Below, piece by piece: positions 34,264 to 45,042 of a DNA stretch of 64,000 nt. The DNA is taken from positions 62,001-126,000 of the forward strand of contig NZ_JACXAG020000001.1 of assembly GCF_014773435.2 (NCBI RefSeq). The letters run 5' to 3'. How positions within the stretch are numbered: position 1 is the first letter of the stretch; the number at the start of each line of letters is the position of its first letter. This stretch comes from Polycladospora coralii. Lineage in GTDB: Bacteria; Bacillota; Bacilli; Thermoactinomycetales; Thermoactinomycetaceae. The notes beneath the pieces were generated by a model. That model ran no database searches and was not told the origin of the DNA. It worked only from the letters and a program-made list of their open reading frames with translations. A program made the translations under genes and the position numbers.

Positions 34264-34896
34264 CTATGATAAAGTGATTCTTACATCTCCTATGTTCTTC
34301 TGGTCCCAAAATAAATGTAACTGGTCTCCATCTACAATTTCTCCTACACCACTCGGTGTTCCTGTATAGATGATATCCCCAGCATCTAAACCCAATTGCT
34401 GAGAACAAGATCGCAACAGCGTTCTAAGATCAAAAATCATATCCCTTATGCAACCAACTTGTACCTGTACACCATTCTTGTGTAAGGAAAACTCCTTATC
34501 TCTACATGCATCAATAGAATCAAAAGGAAAAAACGTCGAAAGCACCGCTGCATTTCGAAATCCTTTTGCTACCAACCATGGATAACCTTTTGATTTTAAT
34601 TGCTCTTGCTCATCGCGTAGCGTTAAGTCAATACCAATTGCAAAGGAATCTACAATCTGTTCAATTGGCAACTCTTCTACATATGGACGGGCTAAATGGA
34701 TCACAAATTCCGTTTCATAATGAATAAGGCCACGATCACCCGGCAAAGACAGGGTGCGCCCATCTGCTTTCACTAAAGAATGTGTAGGCTTAGAGAAAAA
34801 CATTGGATTAGACGGTTTTTGATTACCTAATTCAGCCGCATGTAATGCATAATTACGACCAACACAGTAGACATTTCGAATAGATGCTAGATTCAA
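34264..34896 (-). CDS. Fumarylacetoacetate hydrolase-family protein
   Basis: 210 residues from TTG 34896; its TTGA overlaps the stop of the FMN-reductase gene, which marks translational coupling. The FAH core is seen in VYCVGRNYALHAAEL, the metal-binding Glu segment IHYETEFVIHLARP, GIDLTLRDEQEQLK and TGTPSGVGEI. The family hydrolyses or decarboxylates beta-diketo or oxo acids with Mg or Mn. It is slightly shorter than the fused bacterial forms. Probably one operon with the reductase; substrate unknown. Confidence 0.85.
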   Translation of the reverse strand: MNLASIRNVYCVGRNYALHAAELGNQKPSNPMFFSKPTHSLVKADGRTLSLPGDRGLIHYETEFVIHLARPYVEELPIEQIVDSFAIGIDLTLRDEQEQLKSKGYPWLVAKGFRNAAVLSTFFPFDSIDACRDKEFSLHKNGVQVQVGCIRDMIFDLRTLLRSCSQQLGLDAGDIIYTGTPSGVGEIVDGDQLHLFWDQKNIGDVRITLS

Positions 34897-35447
34897 TTTA
34901 ACTGTCCCTTCTCTTTTAAGTGTGTGTTTAAAGCGCTTGCTTGCATCCATGCATTTTTATCATTTATAATATCGCCAGGCTTGCCACTCTTCCCTAATAT
35001 ATAACCTTTCATATCCATCGACATGAAATCAAAAATGTAATTAAATTGTTGTACAAGTGGCAAACCTGTTAAGTGGACAGCATCTCCACCTGTAATGAGA
35101 ACATAGCAGGGCTTATTTAACATGTTAGCACGAAAATCATAGCGACTATCACGCAATGACTGTGACCATCGATCGATAAAATTCTTAAGTATGCCACTCA
35201 TTCCATACCAGTAAAGAGGAGTAGCAAAAATGATCAGATCCGCCTCCATCACGGTTTGTATCGTTCTATCATAATCATCTATAACAGGAGTAAATCCAGA
35301 TTCGTCATGTCTTTGGTCTACTACCGGTTTAATATGTAAATCTCTTAATTTAATCCATTCCACATCGAGTCCCGCACATACATGTTGTGCCAACGCCTCA
35401 GAGTTCCCTTCATCACGTGAACTGCCCAATAATGTAACAATTTTCAT
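34893..35447 (-). CDS. NADPH-dependent FMN reductase / flavodoxin-like
   Basis: 184 residues with the flavodoxin fold: LLGSSRDEGNSEALAQHV for the FMN phosphate, ATPLYWYGMSGILKNFIDR for the ring. Such proteins reduce flavins or quinone-like compounds with NAD(P)H. AAGAGGG lies before the ATG. Forms a two-gene unit with the FAH-type hydrolase. This pair is inserted into the membrane/MoxR module. Confidence 0.85.
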   Translation of the reverse strand: MKIVTLLGSSRDEGNSEALAQHVCAGLDVEWIKLRDLHIKPVVDQRHDESGFTPVIDDYDRTIQTVMEADLIIFATPLYWYGMSGILKNFIDRWSQSLRDSRYDFRANMLNKPCYVLITGGDAVHLTGLPLVQQFNYIFDFMSMDMKGYILGKSGKPGDIINDKNAWMQASALNTHLKEKGQLN

Positions 35448-35512
35448 CGATTGTACCCTCTTTTCTTATCAAATCATATAATTCTACATATAGTTTAACA
35501 TAAGCAAATAGA

Positions 35513-36301
35513 TTAAGTGGCTTTGTCAACCTTCACCTGATTCTGATTTACCAGCAGTGTAGTTGCCACACCTATAAATATCGATAGCGTGCCAACGATT
35601 TGCATAAAAGAAGGTCGAAACCCAACCCACAATATATCTAACAAAATCGCAACAGCTGGATCAAGAAAGACAAGTATAGCTGTAACTTTAACAGATAAAT
35701 AGCGAATACTACCAAAAAATAGTAAATAAACAATACCCGTATGTACAACTCCGAGGACGAAAATGGCGATCCAATTGCTTACTGTCAGATTTGAAAATGT
35801 ATGAAATTCAACCCACGGTAAAAGTAGAAAAGTTCCTACTACTAACTGCATAAAAGTTACAGCATAGGAGCTTCCGATAAGCGTAAGAAGTGCATAAAAT
35901 AGTGCTTCCTACAGATAATAGGTGATTTACCGTAATAGATTGTGGTTAAACGCTCTCTAAAAATAAAGCTCTCTAACAATAAGACAATCACTGGCGCTAG
36001 ATAGTAAATCGATACCGTAATAGAAATAGGGAGTGATTCAAAAGATCGAAACAAAAAAAGCCAATTTAAGACTAGAGCCAAGCTACAACCACTTAAGAAT
36101 TTCATCTCTGTTTTTGTCCAATTTTCCTGTCTGTATTGTCCCGATAAAATCCAAAAAACACCTATAAAAACGGAAGCCAAAACACAACGAATAAATACGA
36201 GTTATCGCATTTATTCCTGTAGCTTGTGCTACAATACCAGTCGTTCCAAAAATAGTCATAGCAATTGCAAAATTAAAAATTATGAGCTTGGGATGTTTCA
36301 A
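35513..36301 (-). pseudogene. DMT/EamA-family transporter, broken
   Basis: Three frames, read right to left, give successive parts of a ten-helix EamA transporter: MKHPKLIIFNFAIAMTIFG (first helix), then ASVFIGVFWILSG to VIVLLLESFIFRERL, then ALLTLIGSSYAVTFMQLVV to the end. The first shift lies near 36180, the second near 35900, and about 30-40 residues between the two halves seem to be missing. So it is a pseudogene, not just a sequencing slip. Confidence 0.8.
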
Positions 36302-36330
36302 ATTGATGTCCTCCCGCTGAAATCATCTGA

Positions 36331-36362
36331 TCAAGTAAGGATAAACACTTATCCTTACTTGA
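36331..36362. terminator. Hairpin after the DUF58 gene
   Basis: TCAAGTAAGGATAA (36331-36344) pairs with 36349-36362 around ACAC. No T run, so efficiency is uncertain. It ends the module on the minus strand. Confidence 0.6.
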
Positions 36363-36367
36363 CTCGA

Positions 36368-37726
36368 TTATATGGTTTGTTTCCTTCTGATTTCTAAATA
36401 AGATTGAATAGCGGCACTAGCCATACGCTGAGGCGGAACATCCACGTGATGAACATGACGTCCTCTCCATCTATGAAGCGCTTGCTTCCTCTCATTCTTT
36501 AAGGAACGAGCAACATGTTGCTTGAGTGCGATTTCTAACGTTTCTGGCATTTGGTTTTCAATTTCCCCCAACTTCGAATCTTGCATCGACACTAATAATA
36601 AGTGGTGTTTTTTGACGGTCATATTTAACATCTCTGCTAATTGATCTGAAAAAGAGATGTTGACCATATCCGTAAATAACGTAATAAGTACCTTATGTTG
36701 ATATTGAGCCCGTACATATTGCCAAGCGTGTACATAATTGGACTCTGCATAAGATGGCTTAATATCAAATGTCGCTTCTATCATTTTTTGGATATAATTG
36801 ATCCCTTTTCCAGGTGGTAGCCAACAAATGATATCATCTGCAAATGCTAATAAACTAACTTGATCGCCTCTCTTAAGGGCTACAGATGCAAAGCCGAGCG
36901 CCGCCTCTAAGGTTTGATCAAGCTGGGTACGTCCTTCATTTTGTATCCCCATCATACGACCACAATCCAGTAAAATGATCACACTTTGTCCCATTAATGG
37001 TTGATATACATTACTCACTAATTTCCCAATACGCGCTGTACTCTGCCAGTTAATATTTCGCGGATCATCATCCGGTTGGTATTCACGAATGTGGGAAAAT
37101 TCGCTTCCGCTCGGAACGATACGCTTAATGGATCTGCCTTCATTCGAGTGAAAGAGTGGCATACCTTTACGCACACGACGGGTAACTTCAAGTGAAGGAT
37201 ATACCTTCGCTTCATCTTCACATCGTAAACGTTCTTGTATGACCAGTAACTTCCACCTACTTTCCATGCGAATGTGCACATCATGAAAAAAATGTCTCCC
37301 CCTCCGATGGGGCTTAGCTTGATAACTAAAGGATTGCTCTGTTTCACCTTGCCAAGTTAGCGTAAATTGACGTTGGCTTACGCTAAAACCATCAGGATAG
37401 TCATCTTCGATCCACATAAACGTGTTCAATGGAGCTGATGACGACAAAACAACTTCAACACGATTCCATTGGTCAATCTCAAAAAGCATATCTTTTTTGC
37501 GTAAAGCACTTACTGAGGGGAACTGACTTAAAGTAAAAACATCGAGTAGTATGATGCCTAAAAGTACACCGTTTACCAGTATAAATACAAAAAGTCCTAA
37601 CCCCCAGAACTGGGCACAAACGAAAAGTAAGACTGCTATGCCTAAAATAGCTAATAAACGATCAGATGGGATAAGTCTCTTATCTTGGGACTTCAGTTTT
37701 TTGAATAACTTCTTCCACAACATCAT
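36368..37726 (-). CDS. DUF58 domain protein (MoxR partner)
   Basis: About 452 residues from ATG 37726 (GGAGGGGTGG seven bases upstream), overlapping the MoxR gene by 47 bp. Two N-terminal helices (ILGIAVLLFVCAQFWG, FVFILVNGVLLGIILL), then a soluble domain with DUF58 features: SGSEFSHIREYQPDDDPRNI with the conserved Arg-Asn-Ile-Asn-Trp, and a von Willebrand A-like part VIILLDCGRMMG with a degenerate MIDAS (D-x-G-x-M). MoxR/VWA systems assemble or fold partner complexes. Here it links to the ATPase upstream. Confidence 0.88.
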   Translation of the reverse strand: MMLWKKLFKKLKSQDKRLIPSDRLLAILGIAVLLFVCAQFWGLGLFVFILVNGVLLGIILLDVFTLSQFPSVSALRKKDMLFEIDQWNRVEVVLSSSAPLNTFMWIEDDYPDGFSVSQRQFTLTWQGETEQSFSYQAKPHRRGRHFFHDVHIRMESRWKLLVIQERLRCEDEAKVYPSLEVTRRVRKGMPLFHSNEGRSIKRIVPSGSEFSHIREYQPDDDPRNINWQSTARIGKLVSNVYQPLMGQSVIILLDCGRMMGIQNEGRTQLDQTLEAALGFASVALKRGDQVSLLAFADDIICWLPPGKGINYIQKMIEATFDIKPSYAESNYVHAWQYVRAQYQHKVLITLFTDMVNISFSDQLAEMLNMTVKKHHLLLVSMQDSKLGEIENQMPETLEIALKQHVARSLKNERKQALHRWRGRHVHHVDVPPQRMASAAIQSYLEIRRKQTI

Positions 37727-38624
37727 CCGGATTCCACCCCTCCAATTCACTATCGGGATGGAGGAATAAACGATGACGTAATGCCGGCTTCACGACTTCT
37801 TTAATATCATCCGGTGTAACAAAGCTACGACCCGATATCGCTGCGTGCGCTTTAGCAAGTGTCAATAATGTAACGCCAGCACGTGGGCTTGCACCCAAAC
37901 TAACTTGAGTATGCTCTCTCGTTTGACGAATAATTTGCATCACATATTGAACAACAGACTTCTCAATCGTTACTTGATTTATGCATCCGCGCATCTCCAA
38001 TAGTTCTTCTGGATCGATTAATGCTTGAACCATCGTTTCACGACTTACCCCTAACTCATGAGTAGCATACAGAAATAACTCTTCTTCTTCAAGTGGATAA
38101 TCAATTAAAAGCTTCATTGCAAATCGGTCGAGCTGGGCTTCTGGCAAAGAATATGTCCCTTCGTACTCGATTGGATTTTGCGTAGCCACTACAAAAAATG
38201 GCTTTTCTAAAATGTGCGTTTCCCCATCAATCGAAATTTGTCCTTCTTCCATTGCTTCTAGCAAGGCTGACTGGGTTTTGGGTGGCGTACGATTGATCTC
38301 ATCTGCAATTAAAACATGTGAAAAGATCGGGCCTTTACGAAATGAGAAGTGCCCAGAATGCATATCATAAACCTTTGTTCCAATTACATCAGAAGGCATT
38401 AAGTCAGGAGTAAATTGAATCCTGTTCGATTTACAATCTACGACTTTAGCCAGCGTTCGAACCATTAGGGTTTTACCAAGTCCTGGCACCCCTTCTAGTA
38501 AGATATGACCGCCAGTCAACAGACCGATCCATAAAAATTTAAGTTGCTCTTTCTGACCGACAATCGATCTTTGTAATACTTCTACAACTTGTTGTGATTT
38601 AATTGATATTGATTCAAATTCCAT
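37680..38624 (-). CDS. MoxR-family AAA+ ATPase
   Basis: 314 residues from ATG 38624 (AAGGAG ten bases upstream). Walker A is LEGVPGLGKTLMVRTL, Walker B LIADEINRTPPKTQSALLEA, sensor 1 VATQNPIEYEGTYSLPEAQ with the Arg finger LDRFAMKL, and the C-terminal lid SLGASPRAGVTLLTLAKAHA. MoxR ATPases act as chaperones for VWA proteins. It starts right after the DUF4350 gene and overlaps the DUF58 gene. Confidence 0.93.
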   Translation of the reverse strand: MEFESISIKSQQVVEVLQRSIVGQKEQLKFLWIGLLTGGHILLEGVPGLGKTLMVRTLAKVVDCKSNRIQFTPDLMPSDVIGTKVYDMHSGHFSFRKGPIFSHVLIADEINRTPPKTQSALLEAMEEGQISIDGETHILEKPFFVVATQNPIEYEGTYSLPEAQLDRFAMKLLIDYPLEEEELFLYATHELGVSRETMVQALIDPEELLEMRGCINQVTIEKSVVQYVMQIIRQTREHTQVSLGASPRAGVTLLTLAKAHAAISGRSFVTPDDIKEVVKPALRHRLFLHPDSELEGWNPDDVVEEVIQKTEVPR

Positions 38625-38625
38625 T

Positions 38626-39819
38626 TTAAGCGTGCTCCTTCCGCAAGCGATCAATCGTTTGTAATATAGCTAGCATTTCGGACTGTGAAATCGGTTTCGT
38701 GAACTTAGAAATTTCATTTACTTTGCTCGATAACTTTTGATAAGTATCATAATCAGATGATCCGTACTTTTCTCTTATCCCTTCAGAATCAAGTCCATTT
38801 AACTGCTCATTAAGTTGATTGAAAGCCGTTCGTACAATATCATTTCTTAAATTCGACTTTTGATAACGATGTGCTAAACCTTCTACATACTCCATCGCAT
38901 CTCGTGACAATTTTACCTTCTCATAGCGAGGACGACTAAATCGTTTCCCTTTCGCATAAAACCAAAGGATGATTAGAATACATGCCTGTATGATAACAAA
39001 CCAAACTTGCGCATCTAAGAAAAGAATGAAGCTTAGCCAACTCGGGGTTTGAATCGCGTTATTTTCTGATGTTAAATCTTCTCCATTTCCATCTGAAGCG
39101 TAATTTTCATCCCTTTCCGCCAACTCTCCAAAAAAGGAATGGATAGTTTCATCAAAGTAGATCGTACGATTCCAGTCCGTAACCACCCATAAAAAGAAAG
39201 CAATGTGATCTACATGATCTAATGCTTCGTTTTGTATAAAATAAGGCTCTGGTACGTATAGGATTCGCCCATCCCCTACATCACGCTTCACGATCAAGGG
39301 CTCGTCCTGGGCATTAAGCGCAATGATGCGATCTGAATCACCAAGATTAGCTACACATTCTTGATGTGGCCACTCTAAAGTATACATATCTGCTAACCAT
39401 TTTTGGCTTCGATCGGTAGCTATTGCTTTTACTTTTTCTTCATCTGAACAAACTTGGGTCGTAAATTGAAAAGCCTTGGTCCACTCCGAATGTCCCAAAC
39501 TGATTAAGACCACTTGATTTCCACGCTTCATCCAGGCATTAAGCTTCTGGATTTCGGACTCATCTGGCAGTGATTTTGTAGGATGAGCAATATACAGTGT
39601 AGAGCCAGTTCCTTTAGGGAGATCACTGTACTTTTCTTCCCACGTTTGTACCTTTTCCCCTCTTTTTTGATAAAAGAGATACAAAGCTTTGACTCCGTTT
39701 TCATCCGGGTTTTGCGATGAAAACGGTAAATTTGGAGACTTTTGGAGCCAAAATACCCATGCAACTCCCATAATAAAGAGGACACAAATGATGATTGTCA
39801 TTTTAACGACCTGTTTCAT
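38626..39819 (-). CDS. DUF4350 domain protein
   Basis: 397 residues, ATG 39819 with GGAGGG. N-terminal helix (MTIIICVLFIMGVAWVFWL), extracellular DUF4350 domain (FLYQKRG-like KALYLFYQKRGEKVQTW, RGNQVVLISLGH), second helix near 275-295 (DAQVWFVIIQACILIILWFY) and a cytoplasmic tail rich in charged residues. This protein goes with MoxR and DUF58 in many actinobacteria and firmicutes; role unknown. Its start overlaps the DUF4129 stop. Confidence 0.85.
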   Translation of the reverse strand: MKQVVKMTIIICVLFIMGVAWVFWLQKSPNLPFSSQNPDENGVKALYLFYQKRGEKVQTWEEKYSDLPKGTGSTLYIAHPTKSLPDESEIQKLNAWMKRGNQVVLISLGHSEWTKAFQFTTQVCSDEEKVKAIATDRSQKWLADMYTLEWPHQECVANLGDSDRIIALNAQDEPLIVKRDVGDGRILYVPEPYFIQNEALDHVDHIAFFLWVVTDWNRTIYFDETIHSFFGELAERDENYASDGNGEDLTSENNAIQTPSWLSFILFLDAQVWFVIIQACILIILWFYAKGKRFSRPRYEKVKLSRDAMEYVEGLAHRYQKSNLRNDIVRTAFNQLNEQLNGLDSEGIREKYGSSDYDTYQKLSSKVNEISKFTKPISQSEMLAILQTIDRLRKEHA

Positions 39820-40393
39820 CCGGACCCTCCTTCTCTGTCAACGCATCCAAATGATGTGAATAAGCAGCATACTCTTGCTCATTTACGGGAGACTCTCCAT
39901 ATTTCACACGCTCAAATTGTGCTGTGATAGCTGAGAAAGAGGTTGATTTTTCTGGCCAACTGTTCTTTAACTCTTTCCGATAATCACCATTCGTTTTATT
40001 TGATTTTAAGTTCAGTTTCTGTTCATTTGCCAGAAAAGTGAGACTCCACTTAAACCATGCCATAACACCTAGGTTATATTTCCCTTCCTTTACATATGTA
40101 AGGGCTTGTGCTCGCCAGTCTGTATCGCGGTGTACTTGCTTATCGGAGGTATCTTTCCATTCCTGTCGTGTGAACCACCATCTCGTAACCAGCCATACCA
40201 AAAACGCGATGATCAAAATGCCAAGGATGCTCCACATGATTGTCCCTACCTCACTCAAATCGAGTGACTCTAAAAAACCACTTTCACGCTCATTTGTATG
40301 TGGCAATGGATGCTCATCTAATGTACGACCAAATTCAGATTGTGATAATATTTCCGCAAGTTGGTCACGAGCAGTTTCGATATCTGATTGAAT
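39803..40393 (-). CDS. DUF4129 domain protein with non-standard start
   Basis: 196 residues if translation starts at ATT 40393, which has GGAGGTG seven bases upstream; the frame has no ATG, GTG or TTG between the upstream stop (TGA, 40400-40402) and TTG 40306. Residues after the start (QSDIETARDQLAEILSQSEF) read like real protein, which supports the long form. One membrane helix (MWSILGILIIAFLVWLVTRW), then the DUF4129 domain with WFKWSLTFLAN and SAITAQFERVKYGE. Role unknown; part of the MoxR module. Confidence 0.75.
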   Translation of the reverse strand: MQSDIETARDQLAEILSQSEFGRTLDEHPLPHTNERESGFLESLDLSEVGTIMWSILGILIIAFLVWLVTRWWFTRQEWKDTSDKQVHRDTDWRAQALTYVKEGKYNLGVMAWFKWSLTFLANEQKLNLKSNKTNGDYRKELKNSWPEKSTSFSAITAQFERVKYGESPVNEQEYAAYSHHLDALTEKEGPDETGR

Positions 40394-40399
40394 AACGTG

Positions 40400-41251
40400 T
40401 CACCTCCGATCTGGCGTTAAGCGTCTAATCTGTTCTTTAATATCGGTCGCTTCCGTCAGAATAAGTTGGTTTTGATAGAATAGCGCGATATATAGGGGTG
40501 TGAATAAGAATAAAATTGGACCAATTCCAATGGTTATGAGACTCCCAATCGTATACCATAAGAGACTTAAATACGCAAGATCCCATAAAGCCCAATCTAA
40601 AAAACTCATACTCAGCATCGCGATAAGAGACTTAAACATGCCAAGAAAAAATAATGCACCAAAAGTTTGCCACACTTTTCCTCTACTTAAAGTCCAACTC
40701 TTCTTTATTGCAAAACGAAGTGTACGCCGTTCCATCATAAACACAGGAATTGTAAGCGCAAAGCGGATAAAAAAATAGGAAGCCAAAAGTGCAATAAGTA
40801 GCTCACACAAAAAAACGATTCCCGCTATGTCGACTTGAGTATGAGGTGTAAGTAGCCATATTGAGCTAATGATCACCCCACTAATAGCGGTAAGAATAAG
40901 TATAAATGGGAGATGGGCAAATATCGCTCTGAAACTATGCAGCATTGTTTTTTTAATGGTGCTCGTACCACGCAGTTCTTCCTGATTAAGCATTTGTAAG
41001 GAAGCGTATTGTAGTATGGGATAGAGCAGAAATAAAACAAAGAAATATTGGATGCTTCCGCCAAGATAGTAGAAAAAAGTGTCGCTATTTTCACCCGAAC
41101 GTAGACTTTCCGTTTGGTAGATTATCCACCATACTTCAAGCGCAAGAAAAGGCAGACTAAAGCAGAAGGATAGCAAGTACAATTTTTTAAAATGCAGTCG
41201 AAGCAAGCGGAAAGTGCCATCGATCAACTCAGTAAAATGGAGATAACGCAA
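40400..41251 (-). CDS. Polytopic membrane protein, first gene of the MoxR module
   Basis: About 283 residues from TTG 41251 (AGGGG seven bases upstream); the frame is open to 41332. Six or more helices with long loops (LYLLSFCFSLPFLALEVWW, YFFVLFLLYPILQYASLQML, LPFILILTAISGVIISSIWL). The stretch KKSWTLSRGKVWQTFG resembles the loop of DUF7544 or glycerophosphoryl-diester-phosphodiesterase membrane domain proteins. It does not look like a transporter of a known family. The ribosome site of the DUF4129 gene overlaps its end. Confidence 0.7.
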   Translation of the reverse strand: MRYLHFTELIDGTFRLLRLHFKKLYLLSFCFSLPFLALEVWWIIYQTESLRSGENSDTFFYYLGGSIQYFFVLFLLYPILQYASLQMLNQEELRGTSTIKKTMLHSFRAIFAHLPFILILTAISGVIISSIWLLTPHTQVDIAGIVFLCELLIALLASYFFIRFALTIPVFMMERRTLRFAIKKSWTLSRGKVWQTFGALFFLGMFKSLIAMLSMSFLDWALWDLAYLSLLWYTIGSLITIGIGPILFLFTPLYIALFYQNQLILTEATDIKEQIRRLTPDRR

Positions 41252-41301
41252 AAATCCACCCCTTACTTTATATATTTTTCTAAGATTATTATACACGATT
41301 T

Positions 41302-41345
41302 GAATCTGATAGAAGTGAGTATTGTTACTCACTTCTATCAGATTC
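41302..41345. terminator. 20-bp hairpin after the M42 peptidase
   Basis: A perfect 20-bp stem (41302-41321 with 41326-41345) with a TTGT loop, between the M42 peptidase stop and the MoxR-module start. No T run on either side. Confidence 0.7.
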
Positions 41346-41347
41346 GT

Positions 41348-43076
<1,729 letters not shown>

Positions 43077-43152
43077 CTATGTAGTTCTCTCCCTTCACCT
43101 TGCAGGTTCTGAGTAAATTGAGTAAAGTGGTTATGGAAGGAGTGAGAAAGAC

Positions 43153-43332
43153 ATGATTACCAAAGAACTAATTACAAGAATTAATGAACTAGCTCATAAG
43201 CAAAAAAGCATTGGATTAGACGAGAGTGAGAAAAAAGAACAACAACAACTACGCCAAAAATATTTAAAAGCGATACGTGGCCAAGTGAAAGATCAACTTT
43301 CCCGGGTCCGCTTTGAGAATCAAGAGGATTAG
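43153..43332 (+). CDS. ynzC: YnzC/DUF896 small protein
   Basis: 59 residues (ITKELITRINELAHKQKSIG, then LDESEKKEQQQLRQKYLKAI). This is the DUF896 helical-hairpin family, present in nearly all Bacillales and found next to yneB in B. subtilis; it is divergent from yneB here. GGAAGGAG-type sequence precedes the ATG. Function is unknown (the gene is a member of the SOS operon in B. subtilis). Confidence 0.9.
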   Translation: MITKELITRINELAHKQKSIGLDESEKKEQQQLRQKYLKAIRGQVKDQLSRVRFENQED

Positions 43333-43380
43333 ACTCGGCTAAACACCTTCCTTATTATAACGAACTCCTATGATTACGAC

Positions 43381-43413
43381 AAACAAGTCCGCCTACGTGG
43401 ACTTGTTTTTTTT
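43381..43413 (+). terminator. ynzC: Terminator of ynzC
   Basis: AAACAAGTCC (43381-43390) pairs with GGACTTGTTT, followed by T residues. Confidence 0.85.
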
Positions 43414-43540
43414 CACAATGAATCCCCCAATTGTACAAATACTCTTTTATATTTATTGTAAGTGTTTTCACATGCTATACTAATAAAATCTGTGCGTTAG
43501 TGAACGTTTTAATAAAATAGAAAAGAGGCGATGCTTCAAT

Positions 43541-44995
43541 ATGACGAGTGTACAACTTTATAAAGAGCAATGGTTTGGCAATATTAGAGGCGATGTTTTA
43601 GCGGGAATGACTGTCGCGCTGGCACTGATTCCAGAGGCCATAGCATTTTCTATCATTGCAGGTGTAAACCCAATGGTCGGGCTATATGCTTCCTTCTGTA
43701 TTGCTGTGATTACAGCATTTGTTGGTGGTCGTCCCGGTATGATTTCCGCAGCAACGGGTGCTATGGCACTTCTGATGGTTACTTTGGTACGAGATCACGG
43801 AATCGAATATTTGTTTGCAGCTACCGTATTAACCGGAATCATTCAATATTTCTTAGGATTGCTTAAGGTTGGACGTTTCATTACCTTTATTCCCCATTCC
43901 GTGATTACAGGTTTTGTAAATGCATTAGCCATCTTAATTTTCTTAGCTCAGTTAGTACATTTTAAAGAGGCTTCTTGGGTCATGTATGCAATGGTTGCGG
44001 CTACACTCGCGATCATCTACTTACTCCCTCGATTAACGAAAATCGTACCATCAGCATTGGTCGCCATCGTAACCATCACCATTATTACGATTATACTGGG
44101 GCTAGACATCCGTACCGTAGGAGATATGGGAGCTATTACACAATCCTTACCGATCTTCCACTTGCCGGAGATGCCGCTTACAAAAGATAGCTTATTGATT
44201 ATCCTACCTTATTCTTTTGCGCTGGCATTAGTAGGGATATTAGAATCACTCCTTACCGCTACCATTGTAGATGAAGAAACAGACACCAAGAGTAATAAAA
44301 ACCGTGAGGTAAAAGGACAAGGTCTTGCCAATATTGTAACGGGCTTTTTCGGCGGTATGGCCGGATGTGCGATGATTGGCCAATCTGTCATTAATGTGAA
44401 GTCAGGTGGACGTGGCCGTTTATCTTCATTCGTAGCAGGTGCATTCTTACTTTTTCTCATTCTTGTACTCGGAGACATTGTTACCCAAATTCCCATGGCC
44501 GCGCTTGTAGGTGTGATGATTATGGTTTCCATCAGCACCTTCGATTGGGGATCTCTTAAAGCTTTGCATAAGATTCCACGCGGAGATGCTCTTGTCATGA
44601 TCGTAACGGTCGCGATTGTCGTGATCACACATGACCTATCTAAAGGTGTAATTGCAGGCGTGATCATGAGCGCGGTGATATTTGGTTGGAAAATCGCTAA
44701 ACTCAAAGTTAAAACGACGATGCATGAGAATCAGAAAGTTTACCGAGTATCGGGACAACTCTTCTTCGGAACCATGATGCACTTTGTCGATCTATTTCAG
44801 TTCGACGAAGATCCAGATGAAATTACAATCGATTTTAGTCATGCACATGTCTGGGATCAATCAGCTGTAATTGCGATCTCCAAAGTAGTGAATAAATATC
44901 ACCTACTTGATAAGAAAGTTCATATTCAAGGATTAAACCATGAAAGTGAAGGCTTGATTGAACGCATTGGACTATCGACACCTTCCGGACACTAA
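43541..44995 (+). CDS. SulP-family anion transporter with STAS domain
   Basis: 484 residues. About eleven helices with the SulP signature [20 protein letters not shown] and [16 protein letters not shown], then GAIT and the conserved [15 protein letters not shown] with the Glu pair before helix 8; a C-terminal STAS domain ([32 protein letters not shown]) completes it. The family carries sulfate, bicarbonate or other anions with protons or sodium. No neighbouring gene points to a substrate. Good ribosome site before the ATG is weak. Confidence 0.92.
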   Translation: MTSVQLYKEQWFGNIRGDVLAGMTVALALIPEAIAFSIIAGVNPMVGLYASFCIAVITAFVGGRPGMISAATGAMALLMVTLVRDHGIEYLFAATVLTGIIQYFLGLLKVGRFITFIPHSVITGFVNALAILIFLAQLVHFKEASWVMYAMVAATLAIIYLLPRLTKIVPSALVAIVTITIITIILGLDIRTVGDMGAITQSLPIFHLPEMPLTKDSLLIILPYSFALALVGILESLLTATIVDEETDTKSNKNREVKGQGLANIVTGFFGGMAGCAMIGQSVINVKSGGRGRLSSFVAGAFLLFLILVLGDIVTQIPMAALVGVMIMVSISTFDWGSLKALHKIPRGDALVMIVTVAIVVITHDLSKGVIAGVIMSAVIFGWKIAKLKVKTTMHENQKVYRVSGQLFFGTMMHFVDLFQFDEDPDEITIDFSHAHVWDQSAVIAISKVVNKYHLLDKKVHIQGLNHESEGLIERIGLSTPSGH

Positions 44996-45001
44996 CATTA
45001 T

Positions 45002-45042
45002 GACAAAGAGCAATGATTCTCCTTGAATCATTGCTCTTTGTC
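45002..45042. terminator. Bidirectional terminator
   Basis: A perfect 18-bp stem (45002-45019 with 45025-45042) around TCCTT between the SulP and DUF418 genes. The minus-strand stop codon lies in it. Confidence 0.85.

Noticed and set aside
43077-43152. LexA box between yneB and ynzC
   Set aside because: I looked for GAAC-N4-GTTC and found only single half sites.
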